NCBI GenBank assembly: GCA_947311795.1
Contig: CAMZLX010000067.1
Coordinates: forward strand, 1 to 23,157
Reading direction: 5' to 3'
DNA length: 23,157 nucleotides
Source: an uncultured Zetaproteobacteria bacterium
GTDB lineage: Bacteria; Pseudomonadota; Zetaproteobacteria; Mariprofundales; Mariprofundaceae
The first letter of the stretch is position 1. Every line of letters starts with the position of its first letter. Shown here piece by piece: positions 6,715 to 14,688 of this stretch. The notes under the pieces were generated by a model. It was not told where the DNA came from. It saw nothing but the letters and a program-made list of their open reading frames with translations, and ran no database searches. Made by a program: the position numbers and the translations under genes.

Positions 6715-8118
6715 TTATTCGATGGCGTGAAGCATAGCTTCGCATGCTTTTTTTGCATCATCAAAAATCATCATGGTTTTATCCATGTAAAACAAATCAT
6801 TATCCAAACCTGCATAACCCACAGATAATGAGCGCTTAATCACCAACACATGCTCTGCTTTGGTCACTTCCAAAATCGGCATACCATAAATGGGGCTAGA
6901 CTTGTCCGTTTTCGCTGCAGGGTTCACCACATCATTCGCACCAATCACAAGCGCCACATCGGTATCCGAAAATTCTGGGTTAATCTCATCCATTTCTTCC
7001 ACAATATCATAAGGTACATCAGCTTCCGCAAGCAACACATTCATATGCCCAGGCATACGCCCTGCCACAGGGTGAATCGCAAAGCGTACTTTCACACCTT
7101 GCTCTTGCAAAACCTCAACCAACTCTTTAAGTGCATGTTGCGCCCTTGCCACAGCCAAGCCATACCCCGGAATAATCACCACACTGCGTGCATTTTTAAG
7201 CAAAAATGCTGCATCTTCTGCTGCCCCCGAACGCACAGGTCGCGTGCCGACTTCTGCTGCGGGCGAACCTGAATCGGATGTATCCGAGCCAAAACCACCG
7301 AGCAAAACATTAAATAATGAACGATTCATCGCTTTACACATAATATACGAAAGAATGGCACCCGAAGAACCCACCAACGCACCAGCAACAATCAGCATAT
7401 TATTGCCCAATGTGAAACCAATACCTGCCGCTGCCCAACCCGAATACGAGTTTAACATGGACACAATCACGGGCATATCCGCGCCACCAATCGGAATAAT
7501 CAGCAACACACCCAAGACAAGCGCAATCGATAACATCACCAAAAATGCTGTGGCTGATTCATTCATGCAGAACACAATACCTGCACCAAGCATCAGCACA
7601 CCTAAAATAAGGTTGAGTAAATGTTGCCCTGAGAAGGTGACAGGGTTACCCGACACAAACCCTTTAAGTTTGCCAAAGGCAATCAAGGATGCGGTAAAGG
7701 TAATTGCACCAATAAATGTGCCCAGAAATAGTTCAATGCGGCTTGCTGTGTGCATCGCACCCATGCTATCCGCAATGCCGTAAGCCACAGGATTCAGAAA
7801 CGCGGACACTGCAATCAATACAGCCGCCAAACCTACCAATGCATGCATGAACGCCACGGTTTCTGGCATACTTGTCATCGGTACTTTTTTCGCTGCTGTA
7901 CCACCAATGATGGCACCAACACCAATCGCTACCGCAATCCATGTGTAATTCTCGATGCCATCCAACTGCAATGTGACAAACACGGCAATACCCATGCCCA
8001 ACATGCCAAACATATTGCCACGGCGCGATGATTCAGGAGACGACAACCCTTTGAGCGCTAAAATCACTAAAATCGAAGCAACCAAATAAGCCAATTCAGT
8101 CATATTTGCTGATAACAT
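6715..8118 (-). CDS. pntB: NAD(P) transhydrogenase subunit beta
   Basis: This 467-residue protein forms the membrane domain II part and the NADP(H)-binding domain III of proton-translocating transhydrogenase, which uses the proton gradient to reduce NADP+ with NADH. The N-terminal ~270 residues contain about eight or nine hydrophobic helices. The C-terminal domain carries the NADP-binding fingerprints: PGYGLAVARAQHAL, HPVAGRMPGHMNVLLAEA, VIGANDVVNPAA and the late KRSLSVGYAGLDN loop. Length and motif order are those of a complete PntB. It starts 9 bp after pntA2 with GGGGAAG upstream of the ATG. The gene gives the cell NADPH for biosynthesis and redox defence. Confidence 0.97.
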   Translation of the reverse strand: MLSANMTELAYLVASILVILALKGLSSPESSRRGNMFGMLGMGIAVFVTLQLDGIENYTWIAVAIGVGAIIGGTAAKKVPMTSMPETVAFMHALVGLAAVLIAVSAFLNPVAYGIADSMGAMHTASRIELFLGTFIGAITFTASLIAFGKLKGFVSGNPVTFSGQHLLNLILGVLMLGAGIVFCMNESATAFLVMLSIALVLGVLLIIPIGGADMPVIVSMLNSYSGWAAAGIGFTLGNNMLIVAGALVGSSGAILSYIMCKAMNRSLFNVLLGGFGSDTSDSGSPAAEVGTRPVRSGAAEDAAFLLKNARSVVIIPGYGLAVARAQHALKELVEVLQEQGVKVRFAIHPVAGRMPGHMNVLLAEADVPYDIVEEMDEINPEFSDTDVALVIGANDVVNPAAKTDKSSPIYGMPILEVTKAEHVLVIKRSLSVGYAGLDNDLFYMDKTMMIFDDAKKACEAMLHAIE

Positions 8119-8127
8119 ATCTTCCCC

Positions 8128-8484
8128 TTAACCGCGCTTCTTAAACATCGCAAGCATACGTTGCGTCACCATAAATCCGCCAAAAATATTCACCGATGCC
8201 AGACCCACAGCAATCAAACCCAGCACTGTTGCCAAGTTCATTTCAATCGGCCCTGATGCAATAATTGCACCCACAATCACAATACTTGATAAAGAGTTGG
8301 TTACACTCATCAATGGCGTGTGCAATGCAGGTGTTACATTCCACACCACATGATAACCCACAAAAATTGCTAGGATAAACACCGTAAATGACATCACAAT
8401 CGGGTCAGCCGTTGCGCCACCTGCTGCCGCATCATGCATCATGGCTGCGTGCGTTGTTAAATCACAATTCCCAGAACTACACAT
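8128..8484 (-). CDS. pntA2: NAD(P) transhydrogenase subunit alpha part 2 (membrane)
   Basis: This 118-residue membrane protein corresponds to the C-terminal transmembrane part of E. coli PntA, here a separate gene as in Rhodospirillum rubrum. Three hydrophobic helices are visible (about 27-48, 54-78 and 84-108), with conserved stretches such as GYHVVWNVTPALHTPLMSVTNSLSSI and GGFMVTQRMLAMF. Together with PntB it forms the proton channel. Its ATG overlaps the pntA1 stop by one base (TAATG), so translation is probably coupled, which would keep the subunits in proportion. The first 20 residues are Met/Ala-rich and not conserved. Confidence 0.95.
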   Translation of the reverse strand: MCSSGNCDLTTHAAMMHDAAAGGATADPIVMSFTVFILAIFVGYHVVWNVTPALHTPLMSVTNSLSSIVIVGAIIASGPIEMNLATVLGLIAVGLASVNIFGGFMVTQRMLAMFKKRG

Positions 8485-9623
8485 TATGCACTCCCTTTCA
8501 ATAAATCAGGTTTTAAGAACTCGCCATCCATGCAGAGCAGCGAGCCTTGAATAATATCATCTTCACGGTCGATATTTAAATCGCCCGTTTCTTTATCCAG
8601 CATCAGACCCATAAAGTTTAACATGTTTTTTGCATACAATGCGCTGGCATCGGTTGCCAATGTCGCAGGGATATTGCTCACCCCTACAAAAGTCACACCA
8701 TCTTTGGTGTATATCGCATCTTTTTCAGATAGCGGACAATTGCCGCCCGCTTCCACTGCCATATCTACAATCACCGAGCCTTGTTTCATCTTGGTAACCG
8801 TCTCTTCAGTAATCAGCACAGGTGCAGGTCTGCCTGGAATCAATGCCGTGGTAATCACAATATCAGCTTTGGCAGCATGTTCTGCAATGAGTTCGGCTTG
8901 TTTCTGTTTGTATTCATCCGACATTTCTTTGGCATAACCGCCAGCATCTTCAGCATCAGTTTCCTCATCTTGAGGCACTTCTACAAACTTCGCACCCAAA
9001 CTTTCCACCTGCTCTTTAGCAGCAGCGCGAACATCAAAAGCTTCCACCATGGCACCCAAGCGGCGTGCTGTTGCAATGGCTTGAAGCCCAGCCACTCCCG
9101 CACCCATAATCAATACTTTTGCCGATTGCACTGTACCTGCGGCTGTCATCAACATAGGCATAAATTTTTGATAATGCTCAAGGGCTAAAAGCACAGCTTT
9201 ATAACCTGCAATATTGGCTTGCGATGACAACACATCCATGCTTTGTGCGCGAGAAGTACGCGGAATCATTTCCATACAAAAAGAGGTTAAACCATGTTTG
9301 GCATAATCATTTAATAATGGGTTCGTAAAGGGTGTATGTAGGGAGGCAACCACAGTACCTTTGCCAACAACCTTTATTTCATCTTTATTGAGCGGTTGAA
9401 TTTTAAGCACAATATTTGCACCACCAACCACTGAAGCAAAATCATCTGCCAAGGTTGCACCAGCATCCTCAAAAGAAGCATCAGTGATAAATGCAGCCTC
9501 ACCCGCACCCTTTTGCACCACAACGTCACACCCTAAGGCAATATACTTTTTAACGGTTTCAGGTGTTGCTGCCACACGGGTTTCATTGGCAGCTGTTTCA
9601 GCAGGAATTGCAATGCGCGTCAT
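8484..9623 (-). CDS. pntA1: NAD(P) transhydrogenase subunit alpha part 1 (NAD-binding)
   Basis: This 379-residue soluble domain I of transhydrogenase binds NAD(H) and passes hydride to domain III of PntB. It is related to alanine dehydrogenase: the N-terminal MTRIAIPAETAANETRVAAT, then a Rossmann core with MGAGVAGLQAIATARRLGA and the acidic end of the second strand (EAFDVR), and a DAGGYAKEMS segment typical of the mobile loop. It lacks the membrane helices of fused E. coli PntA, which are encoded by the next gene. AAGGGAG lies about 9 bases before the ATG. It is the first gene of the pnt operon; a possible promoter is at 9663-9691. Confidence 0.96.
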   Translation of the reverse strand: MTRIAIPAETAANETRVAATPETVKKYIALGCDVVVQKGAGEAAFITDASFEDAGATLADDFASVVGGANIVLKIQPLNKDEIKVVGKGTVVASLHTPFTNPLLNDYAKHGLTSFCMEMIPRTSRAQSMDVLSSQANIAGYKAVLLALEHYQKFMPMLMTAAGTVQSAKVLIMGAGVAGLQAIATARRLGAMVEAFDVRAAAKEQVESLGAKFVEVPQDEETDAEDAGGYAKEMSDEYKQKQAELIAEHAAKADIVITTALIPGRPAPVLITEETVTKMKQGSVIVDMAVEAGGNCPLSEKDAIYTKDGVTFVGVSNIPATLATDASALYAKNMLNFMGLMLDKETGDLNIDREDDIIQGSLLCMDGEFLKPDLLKGSA

Positions 9624-9662
9624 GGTCTGTATCTCCCTTCAAAATCCAAGCAGCGAAAGCTT

Positions 9663-9691
9663 AGTCTATGCATCCGTTTTTACAAACACAA
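9663..9691 (-). promoter_or_regulatory. Possible sigma-70 promoter of the pnt operon
   Basis: On the - strand TTGTGT (9691-9686) and TAGACT (9668-9663) are separated by 17 bp, 39 bp upstream of the pntA1 ATG. Both hexamers are only partial matches to consensus. Confidence 0.35.
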
Positions 9692-9734
9692 AATAAATCA
9701 TCGACATCCTTTCAGATTGTTTAATAGTTTGTCC

Positions 9735-10421
9735 ATGATGATTTCAGATAGTGACATGCTACTCACCGCATTGTTTGGCATAGGGCTAATCCAATTTTTT
9801 TGGTTGTCTGTGGTGCTAACCCGCAAAGGTATCAACCCTTCATCCATCCGTATGTATATGCCGCCACTGTTCACCATTTGGATATTGGTCTGGCCAGCGT
9901 ATGAAAACACAGCCATGCCACTGCTCTCACTGTCCCTCTTTGTGCTGGTTATTGCTTTAAGCACTCGCAAAAAAAGCGCTTTCTCGCGGCATTTGCGTTT
10001 ATGCTGGCACACCACGCCCGAACAAATCAGACAACCCACACCGTGGTTAACGTTATTGCTCAGCTTAAGTATTGCAGCATCCTTATTTTACCAAGCCCCT
10101 GAACTCGGTTTTGGTGTTGGGTTAAGTTTAAGCCTTGCATGGAGTGGTGCTGAAATGCTGGACAAACTGGTTCGCGGTATGCGTTTGGGTTTATCCACCA
10201 ATCCATTTCAAACCTTGGCTGGGCATTTGATATTGGTCTTGGGCTCCAGTGTGATTTGCGCTTGGGCACTGCAGCTTTACCATGGCATCAACTGGCAACA
10301 GTTTATTGTCGCCACACTTATCGCAGGATTTACTGCATCCATGATTCGTGCACTTATCGCACAAGGTTGGAATATGCCTTTAGCAGCACTGGGCATGAGC
10401 ATAATATTGTGGATACTTTAA
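9735..10421 (+). CDS. Multi-helix membrane protein upstream of nadC, possibly a degenerate dolichol-kinase/CDP-DAG-synthase relative
   Basis: This roughly 228-residue integral membrane protein has about seven hydrophobic helices. No soluble domain is seen. The segment from about residue 135, with GAEMLDKLVRGMRLGLSTNPFQTLAGHLILVLGSSV and then a W-N-M-P-L-A near the C-terminus, resembles the layout of dolichol kinase/phosphatidate cytidylyltransferase proteins (a KT-x2-G step, then a late D-N-x-x-P-L). The key acidic residues of that family are not evident, so this is a weak suggestion. The start is uncertain: TTG at 9717, ATG at 9735 or 9738, or ATG at 9756, none with a strong Shine-Dalgarno. 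It ends 8 bp before nadC and is probably its operon partner. Confidence 0.6.
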   Translation: MMISDSDMLLTALFGIGLIQFFWLSVVLTRKGINPSSIRMYMPPLFTIWILVWPAYENTAMPLLSLSLFVLVIALSTRKKSAFSRHLRLCWHTTPEQIRQPTPWLTLLLSLSIAASLFYQAPELGFGVGLSLSLAWSGAEMLDKLVRGMRLGLSTNPFQTLAGHLILVLGSSVICAWALQLYHGINWQQFIVATLIAGFTASMIRALIAQGWNMPLAALGMSIILWIL

Positions 10422-10429
10422 GGAAGAAT

Positions 10430-11272
10430 ATGAACCATTTCGAATTACAGAGTATCATTGAACAAACCCTTGCTGAAGATATGGCATTCAATGATTTGAC
10501 AGCCCGCGCCACCATTGGTGAAACCCAACAAGGAAAAGCCAGTATTGTTGCCAAAGCAGATGGTACATTATCTGGATGCGACATTGCCAAGCAGGTGTTT
10601 GAAGTCATGGATAAAAGCATTCAACAAACATGGCTCAAACACGATGGCGATAAAGTGCAAGCGGGCGATCTCATTTGCGAATTATCGGGCAATATGCGTA
10701 TGTTGTTGTCCGCCGAACGCACCGCTCTGAATTTCATGCAACATTTATCAGGCATTGCCAGCGCAACATCCTTGTTTGTGACCGCCCTTGAAGGCACAAG
10801 CTGCGATATTGTAGACACCCGCAAAACAACGCCCGGTTTAAGAGTATTGGAAAAACAGGCTGTGCTGGATGGTGGCGGTAAAAATCATAGATTAGACCTT
10901 GCATCGGGTATGCTCATCAAAGAGAACCATATTCTTGCCGCAGGCTCCATCACCGATGCCATCACCGCTTGCCAAAAGCTTTCTCCTGACACTTGGATTG
11001 AAGTGGAATGCGAAACATTGGATGAAGTCATTGAAGCCGTCCATGCCTGCCCAGATATTATTTTATTGGACAACATGACCCCTGAAATCGTCAGCCAAGC
11101 CCGCGCACTTGTGCCAACATCCATCCTGCTCGAAGCATCAGGTAATATCACCTTGGACAATGCCAGAGCTTATGCTGAAACAGGTATCAACCGTATCGCT
11201 GTAGGCGCAATCACCCACTCTGCGCCCTCTTTGGATTTATCCATGCGGGTTGCAAGCTCTGACAAAGATTGA
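10430..11272 (+). CDS. nadC: Quinolinate phosphoribosyltransferase (decarboxylating)
   Basis: NadC makes nicotinate mononucleotide from quinolinate and PRPP in NAD synthesis. This 280-residue protein has the full set of motifs: RTALNFMQHLSGIAS (97-111), DTRKTTPGLR (129-138), the basic HR of KNHRLDL (153-154), MLIKENH with Lys164, EVECE, ILLDNM, LEASGNI and the phosphate-binding IAVGAITHSAP near the end. The frame is open further upstream, but the ATG at 10430 has AGGAAG just before it and matches the usual N-terminus, so the longer form is rejected. It starts 8 bp after the membrane-protein stop. Quinolinate comes from NadA/NadB, which are not in the window. Confidence 0.96.
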   Translation: MNHFELQSIIEQTLAEDMAFNDLTARATIGETQQGKASIVAKADGTLSGCDIAKQVFEVMDKSIQQTWLKHDGDKVQAGDLICELSGNMRMLLSAERTALNFMQHLSGIASATSLFVTALEGTSCDIVDTRKTTPGLRVLEKQAVLDGGGKNHRLDLASGMLIKENHILAAGSITDAITACQKLSPDTWIEVECETLDEVIEAVHACPDIILLDNMTPEIVSQARALVPTSILLEASGNITLDNARAYAETGINRIAVGAITHSAPSLDLSMRVASSDKD

Positions 11273-11287
11273 TAATATTTGTATGCT
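11259..11287 (+). promoter_or_regulatory. Candidate promoter of the toxin-antitoxin pair
   Basis: CTGACA (11259-11264) and TATGCT (11282-11287) are separated by exactly 17 bp. The -35 lies inside the 3' end of nadC, and the start site would fall about 25 bp before the antitoxin ATG. This would let the pair, and the genes after it, be transcribed independently of nadC. Confidence 0.55.
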
Positions 11288-11316
11288 AGACACATCTAAA
11301 ATCCAGGAGTTTTATA

Positions 11317-11559
11317 ATGCATATATCGCTCACCCCCATGTTTGAATCAAAAATCAAAGAAAAGGTAAACTCAGGTTTATACAACAATGCCAGTGAAGTG
11401 ATTCGTGAAGCATTACGTTTTATGGATGAAAATCAGGAAATTGTGCAACAAATGAAGCTCAACCATTTGCGCCAAGCTGTTGCTATCGGTGCAGAGCAAG
11501 CCGCGAAAGGGCAGTTTAGCTCGCGTTCTGTGCAGGATATTATTCAAGACCAAGTGTAA
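11317..11559 (+). CDS. parD: ParD-like antitoxin
   Basis: This 80-residue protein begins with the short beta strand and helix-turn of ribbon-helix-helix repressors (MHISLTPMFESKIKEKV, then GLYNNASEVIREALRFMDE, the characteristic NASEVIREALR block). The C-terminal half (about 45-80) is polar and would wrap the toxin. ParD-type antitoxins bind and neutralise ParE and repress their own promoter. It has AGGAG 8 bases upstream of its ATG and its own candidate promoter. It is followed after 2 bases by the toxin gene, the usual antitoxin-first order. The family is clear; the pairing is inferred from adjacency. Confidence 0.88.
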   Translation: MHISLTPMFESKIKEKVNSGLYNNASEVIREALRFMDENQEIVQQMKLNHLRQAVAIGAEQAAKGQFSSRSVQDIIQDQV

Positions 11560-11561
11560 CA

Positions 11562-11855
11562 TTGTCTTTTTCTTATAAGTTAACGCCTGCTGCCGACCAA
11601 GATTTGGTCGATATTTTCCAATATACCCAAAATCATTGGGGCAAAAAGCAAGCTATTCAATACCTTAACGAATTAGAGCAAAGTTTTTTGGTATTGGCTC
11701 AAGATTCAAATCTAGGACAAGCACGCCCTGAAATTCACAAAGCTTACAAAGCCTTTTATATCCATAAACATATCGTGTTTTATCGCTTTCACCAGAAACA
11801 ACTCGAAATCATTCGTATCTTGCATCAGCGTATGGACATGATGCATCACTTATGA
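11562..11855 (+). CDS. parE: ParE/RelE-superfamily toxin
   Basis: This 97-residue protein has the ParE pattern: KLTPAADQDLVDIFQYTQNHWGKKQA at the start, Y-L-N-E-L, then the compact C-terminal strand set with a conserved IVFYRFHQKQLEIIRILHQRMD. ParE proteins inhibit DNA gyrase, while close RelE relatives cut mRNA on the ribosome; sequence alone does not decide which. No ATG fits, and the start is a TTG 2 bases after the antitoxin stop with no visible Shine-Dalgarno. This fits weak, coupled toxin synthesis. The stop overlaps the birA ATG (ATGA). All expected segments are present, so it is probably intact. Confidence 0.85.
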   Translation: MSFSYKLTPAADQDLVDIFQYTQNHWGKKQAIQYLNELEQSFLVLAQDSNLGQARPEIHKAYKAFYIHKHIVFYRFHQKQLEIIRILHQRMDMMHHL

Positions 11856-12586
11856 AATACCATATCCAACATTTTGAAAGCCTAGATTCCACCAACAAAG
11901 AAGTCTTGCGCCAAGCCAAAGCGGGTGCAAAGCAGGGTTTGGTCGTGGTGGCTGCCGAGCAAACAGCGGGCAAAGGTAGGCTTGGGCGAACATGGCAGAC
12001 CATAAACCATGCCCTTGCCATGAGCGTGTTGCTGCGCCCTGATTTGCCTGCATCTGAAATATCCAAATTGTCGCTTTTGACTGCCGTAAGCCTGCATGAT
12101 GCGCTTGCATTATTCACACCCAAAGTCGGCATCAAGTGGCCCAATGATGTATTGATTGAAGGTAAAAAAGTGTGCGGTATTTTAACTGAAATGCAGCAAA
12201 GCGATGATGGTATTGCCGTCGTATTGGGTATGGGCATCAACATTGAATCACCCCCAACTTGGGATACAAATATGCGCACCCCGCCCACCAGTTTAAATGA
12301 ACATTGCAGCCGCAATATCCATAAAGACGATGTACTGCAAGCCGTGTTGGAAGCTTTAGATACCCGCTTCATCCAACTGCAGAATCAAGGGTTCTCACCT
12401 ATCTTACAGGCGTGGGAAACTGCCCATATTGCCACAGGTAAGGAAGTCTCGGTGCATGACGGCAACAGCTATATTCAAGGCATCGCACTGGGCTTGGCAA
12501 GCGATGGCGCACTTCGATTGTTGGTGAATGGCGAAGAACAGCGTATCATTGCTGGCGATGTATCAATTATGGAATCAAAAACATGA
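11852..12586 (+). CDS. birA: Biotin--[acetyl-CoA carboxylase] ligase (no DNA-binding domain)
   Basis: BirA activates biotin with ATP and attaches it to the carboxylase carrier protein. This 244-residue enzyme is the catalytic and C-terminal SH3-like part only: DSTNKEV near residue 12, the biotin-adenylate loop GKGRLGRTW (the GRGRxGR motif), KWPNDVL, KVCGILTE and a GMGINI strand. The N-terminal winged helix of E. coli BirA is absent, so it cannot act as the classic bio repressor (group I enzyme). Its ATG overlaps the toxin stop and its stop overlaps coaX, so it sits inside a tightly coupled string. Downstream genes suggest a cofactor-synthesis group. Confidence 0.95.
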   Translation: MKYHIQHFESLDSTNKEVLRQAKAGAKQGLVVVAAEQTAGKGRLGRTWQTINHALAMSVLLRPDLPASEISKLSLLTAVSLHDALALFTPKVGIKWPNDVLIEGKKVCGILTEMQQSDDGIAVVLGMGINIESPPTWDTNMRTPPTSLNEHCSRNIHKDDVLQAVLEALDTRFIQLQNQGFSPILQAWETAHIATGKEVSVHDGNSYIQGIALGLASDGALRLLVNGEEQRIIAGDVSIMESKT

Positions 12587-13386
12587 ACACAAACAACGCT
12601 AACCAACAACGTTTTCTCTGCATTGATGTGGGTAATACACAAATGGTCTTTGGCTTGTATGAAGGCGAAGATTTGAAGGCGCATTGGCGGCTTTCAAGCA
12701 ATCATCAGCTCACATCGGATGAATTAAGCTGGCAGTTGTTTGGTATGTTTTCCCAATTTGACCACGACCCAAAAACACTGGATGGTATCATGGTGGCATC
12801 GGTTGTGCCGCATTTGGATGAAGTGCTTAAAGAAGCCTGCGTACAAACCTGCGGCTTAAACCCTGCCTTTGTCGGTGATAAAGATGTCAAAACTGGCATT
12901 GCCATTGATTATAAAAATCCCAAAGAAGTTGGCGCGGATAGGATTGTTAATGCGCTTGCTGCCCGCGAAATCTTTGGCGCACCTGCCATCGTGTTGGATT
13001 GTGGCACTGCCACCACATTTGATGTCATTTCCGCCGATGGGCGTTATGCAGGTGGCTTGATTATCCCTGGCATTGAGGTTGCCCTTGAAGCTTTATCCAA
13101 ACGCGCCGCCAAATTGCCCGAAGTTGCCATTGCACCCGTGCATACGCTGATTGGCAAAGATACGGTGAGCAGTATGCAATCAGGGGTTTATTGGTCGGCT
13201 GTGGATGGTTTGAATGGCATTATGGACAGGCTATTGGCTGAAGATGGTTATCAAGATGCTGTGATTGTGGCGACAGGTGGTTTGGCTGCTAAATTAAGCA
13301 GTGATATGCCCAAAGTGCAACATATTGAGCCGTATTTGACCCTCAAAGGCATACTGATGTTAGCCAAAAAACACTTTAAATCATGA
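12583..13386 (+). CDS. coaX: Type III pantothenate kinase
   Basis: CoaX phosphorylates pantothenate, the first step to coenzyme A; type III enzymes need a monovalent cation and are not inhibited by CoA. The 267-residue protein has the ASKHA-fold marks: IDVGNTQMVFGLY (phosphate 1), EVGADRIVNALAA, LDCGTATTFDVI (phosphate 2) and GGLIIPGIEVALEAL, with ATGGLAA near the C-terminus (adenosine site). An N-terminal extension of about 10 polar residues precedes the first strand. It overlaps birA by 4 bp (ATGA), a pairing found in many bacteria, and is itself overlapped by the next gene in the same way. Confidence 0.96.
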   Translation: MNTNNANQQRFLCIDVGNTQMVFGLYEGEDLKAHWRLSSNHQLTSDELSWQLFGMFSQFDHDPKTLDGIMVASVVPHLDEVLKEACVQTCGLNPAFVGDKDVKTGIAIDYKNPKEVGADRIVNALAAREIFGAPAIVLDCGTATTFDVISADGRYAGGLIIPGIEVALEALSKRAAKLPEVAIAPVHTLIGKDTVSSMQSGVYWSAVDGLNGIMDRLLAEDGYQDAVIVATGGLAAKLSSDMPKVQHIEPYLTLKGILMLAKKHFKS

Positions 13387-14018
13387 AAAACCTAAAAAAC
13401 ATAATCGGTTTCATGATTGTGCTCGGTTTAGCTTGGGCTGCTTGGAATGCTTGGTTTCCACCGCAGATTGTGAATGAGCAACAGGATGTGCGCGCTTGGA
13501 TTCCAGAGCGACCGCACTTGGGTGCGCTTGAGAATGAAAAGTGGCGCGTTTTCACCAAACGCATGGTGTGGAAAAAGGCTGTGGAAGACTTGCAAGCCAA
13601 ATTCAAAGAAAACAACATGAATCCGATTATCCTGAATCGTAAAGAAGCTGTGCAATTGCATGTTTTTGATGACCCGCGCGCCTTTGTTTCACGCACTGAA
13701 GCCGAAGCGGCACTTAAAGAATGGAACATCGATAGCGTGGACATTTTACGCCGTGCTGATGGCAAATATATGTTGGGGCTTGGTCGCTTTTATCTGCCTG
13801 AGTATGCTCAACTGCGCCAAGAAGCATTAAAAACACTGAAAAAGCCCTACAAATATACGCAAGACACCAAAATCATCCCGACCTACCGCTTTATTTTTCC
13901 TGCATTGTCTGAAAGTGAAGCCGAAGTATTGTGGAAAAACATCCAAGATATGGGTGCGATTAACCCCGTGATGATGACGGAAAATGAGTTTAACGCCATG
14001 TTTGTGGGTGGCATGTAA
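13383..14018 (+). CDS. Membrane-anchored protein of unknown function
   Basis: This 211-residue protein has one N-terminal hydrophobic helix (about 6-25) and the rest probably in the periplasm. The first soluble part (40-90) is rich in basic and aromatic residues. The second (about 90-205) has two similar-looking alpha/beta units, SRTEAEAALKEWNIDSVDIL-type and LSESEAEVLWKNIQDMGAINPVMM. These recall SPOR-like modules, where a helix with paired acidic residues is followed by a strand, but I cannot confirm the family. A cell-wall role would fit the ampD gene 11 bp downstream. It overlaps coaX by 4 bp and so is co-translated with it. Confidence 0.65.
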   Translation: MKNLKNIIGFMIVLGLAWAAWNAWFPPQIVNEQQDVRAWIPERPHLGALENEKWRVFTKRMVWKKAVEDLQAKFKENNMNPIILNRKEAVQLHVFDDPRAFVSRTEAEAALKEWNIDSVDILRRADGKYMLGLGRFYLPEYAQLRQEALKTLKKPYKYTQDTKIIPTYRFIFPALSESEAEVLWKNIQDMGAINPVMMTENEFNAMFVGGM

Positions 14019-14029
14019 GTTGACCCATC

Positions 14030-14602
14030 ATGGCTAAGAAACCCATTCAATTTCTTGCCTCGCCACACTTTAATGCGCGCCCTAACACACCCATTGATTT
14101 AATCGTACTTCATGCCATCTCGCTGCCTGATGGTGAGTTTGAGAGCAAACATATTACTGACTTTTTTTTGGGTCACTTAGACGCACAAGCACACCCCAGT
14201 TTTAAAGACTTAAAAGATGTCCAAGTCTCTGCTCATTTTGTGGTGGCGCGTGATGGTAGCATCACCCAATTTGTCGCCACAGGCAAACGCGCTTGGCACG
14301 CTGGAACATCAACATGGGATGGGAGGAGTAACTGCAACGACTACAGCATTGGCATTGAAATCATTGGTGATGAACGACAACCTTTTACCCGCCGACAATA
14401 CACGGAAACGGCAAGGCTATGCCGCAGTTTAATCGCCCAACACCCTATGATTGAGAAGCAACGCATCGTCGGGCATCAAGATATTGCCCCCACCCGAAAG
14501 TGGGACCCTGGCAAACAGTGGGATTGGTCGCATTTCCGCCGCTCCTTTGCCCATATCAAACATTTACACACTGATATTCAGACCAATGAAGCAGGCGTTT
14601 AA
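14030..14602 (+). CDS. ampD: 1,6-anhydro-N-acetylmuramyl-L-alanine amidase AmpD
   Basis: AmpD is a cytosolic zinc amidase that removes the peptide from anhydro-muropeptides in cell-wall recycling. This 190-residue protein lacks a signal peptide and has all the family marks: LIVLHAISLP with zinc ligand His28, VSAHFVVARDGS, AWHAGTSTWDGRSNCNDYSIGIE, and VGHQDIAPTRKWDPG with zinc ligands His149 and Asp159. In many Gram-negatives, loss of AmpD activity derepresses ampC; no ampR/ampC is nearby. The ATG follows the previous stop by 11 bases. It appears to be the last gene of the run from nadC onwards. Confidence 0.95.
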   Translation: MAKKPIQFLASPHFNARPNTPIDLIVLHAISLPDGEFESKHITDFFLGHLDAQAHPSFKDLKDVQVSAHFVVARDGSITQFVATGKRAWHAGTSTWDGRSNCNDYSIGIEIIGDERQPFTRRQYTETARLCRSLIAQHPMIEKQRIVGHQDIAPTRKWDPGKQWDWSHFRRSFAHIKHLHTDIQTNEAGV

Positions 14603-14688
14603 CCGCTTATCTGCAAATATAACCACTAATCACATGCTTGTTTCAATAAATAAATAAGTGCCTAACCTTCACTCTTAAGGAGACAGCA

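Noticed and set aside
6850..8031. Long open frames on the + strand opposite pntB
   Set aside because: They lie wholly antisense to a clearly coding transhydrogenase gene; their translations are His/Arg/Pro-rich without any family motif, as expected from the complementary strand.
9698..10039. Open frame on the - strand of 113 codons opposite the membrane protein
   Set aside because: No Shine-Dalgarno or recognisable motif, and it overlaps the + strand gene whose translation is a coherent set of membrane helices.
10256..10429. 58-codon N-terminal extension of NadC
   Set aside because: It overlaps the upstream membrane-protein gene, and the ATG at 10430 has a Shine-Dalgarno and the normal NadC N-terminus.
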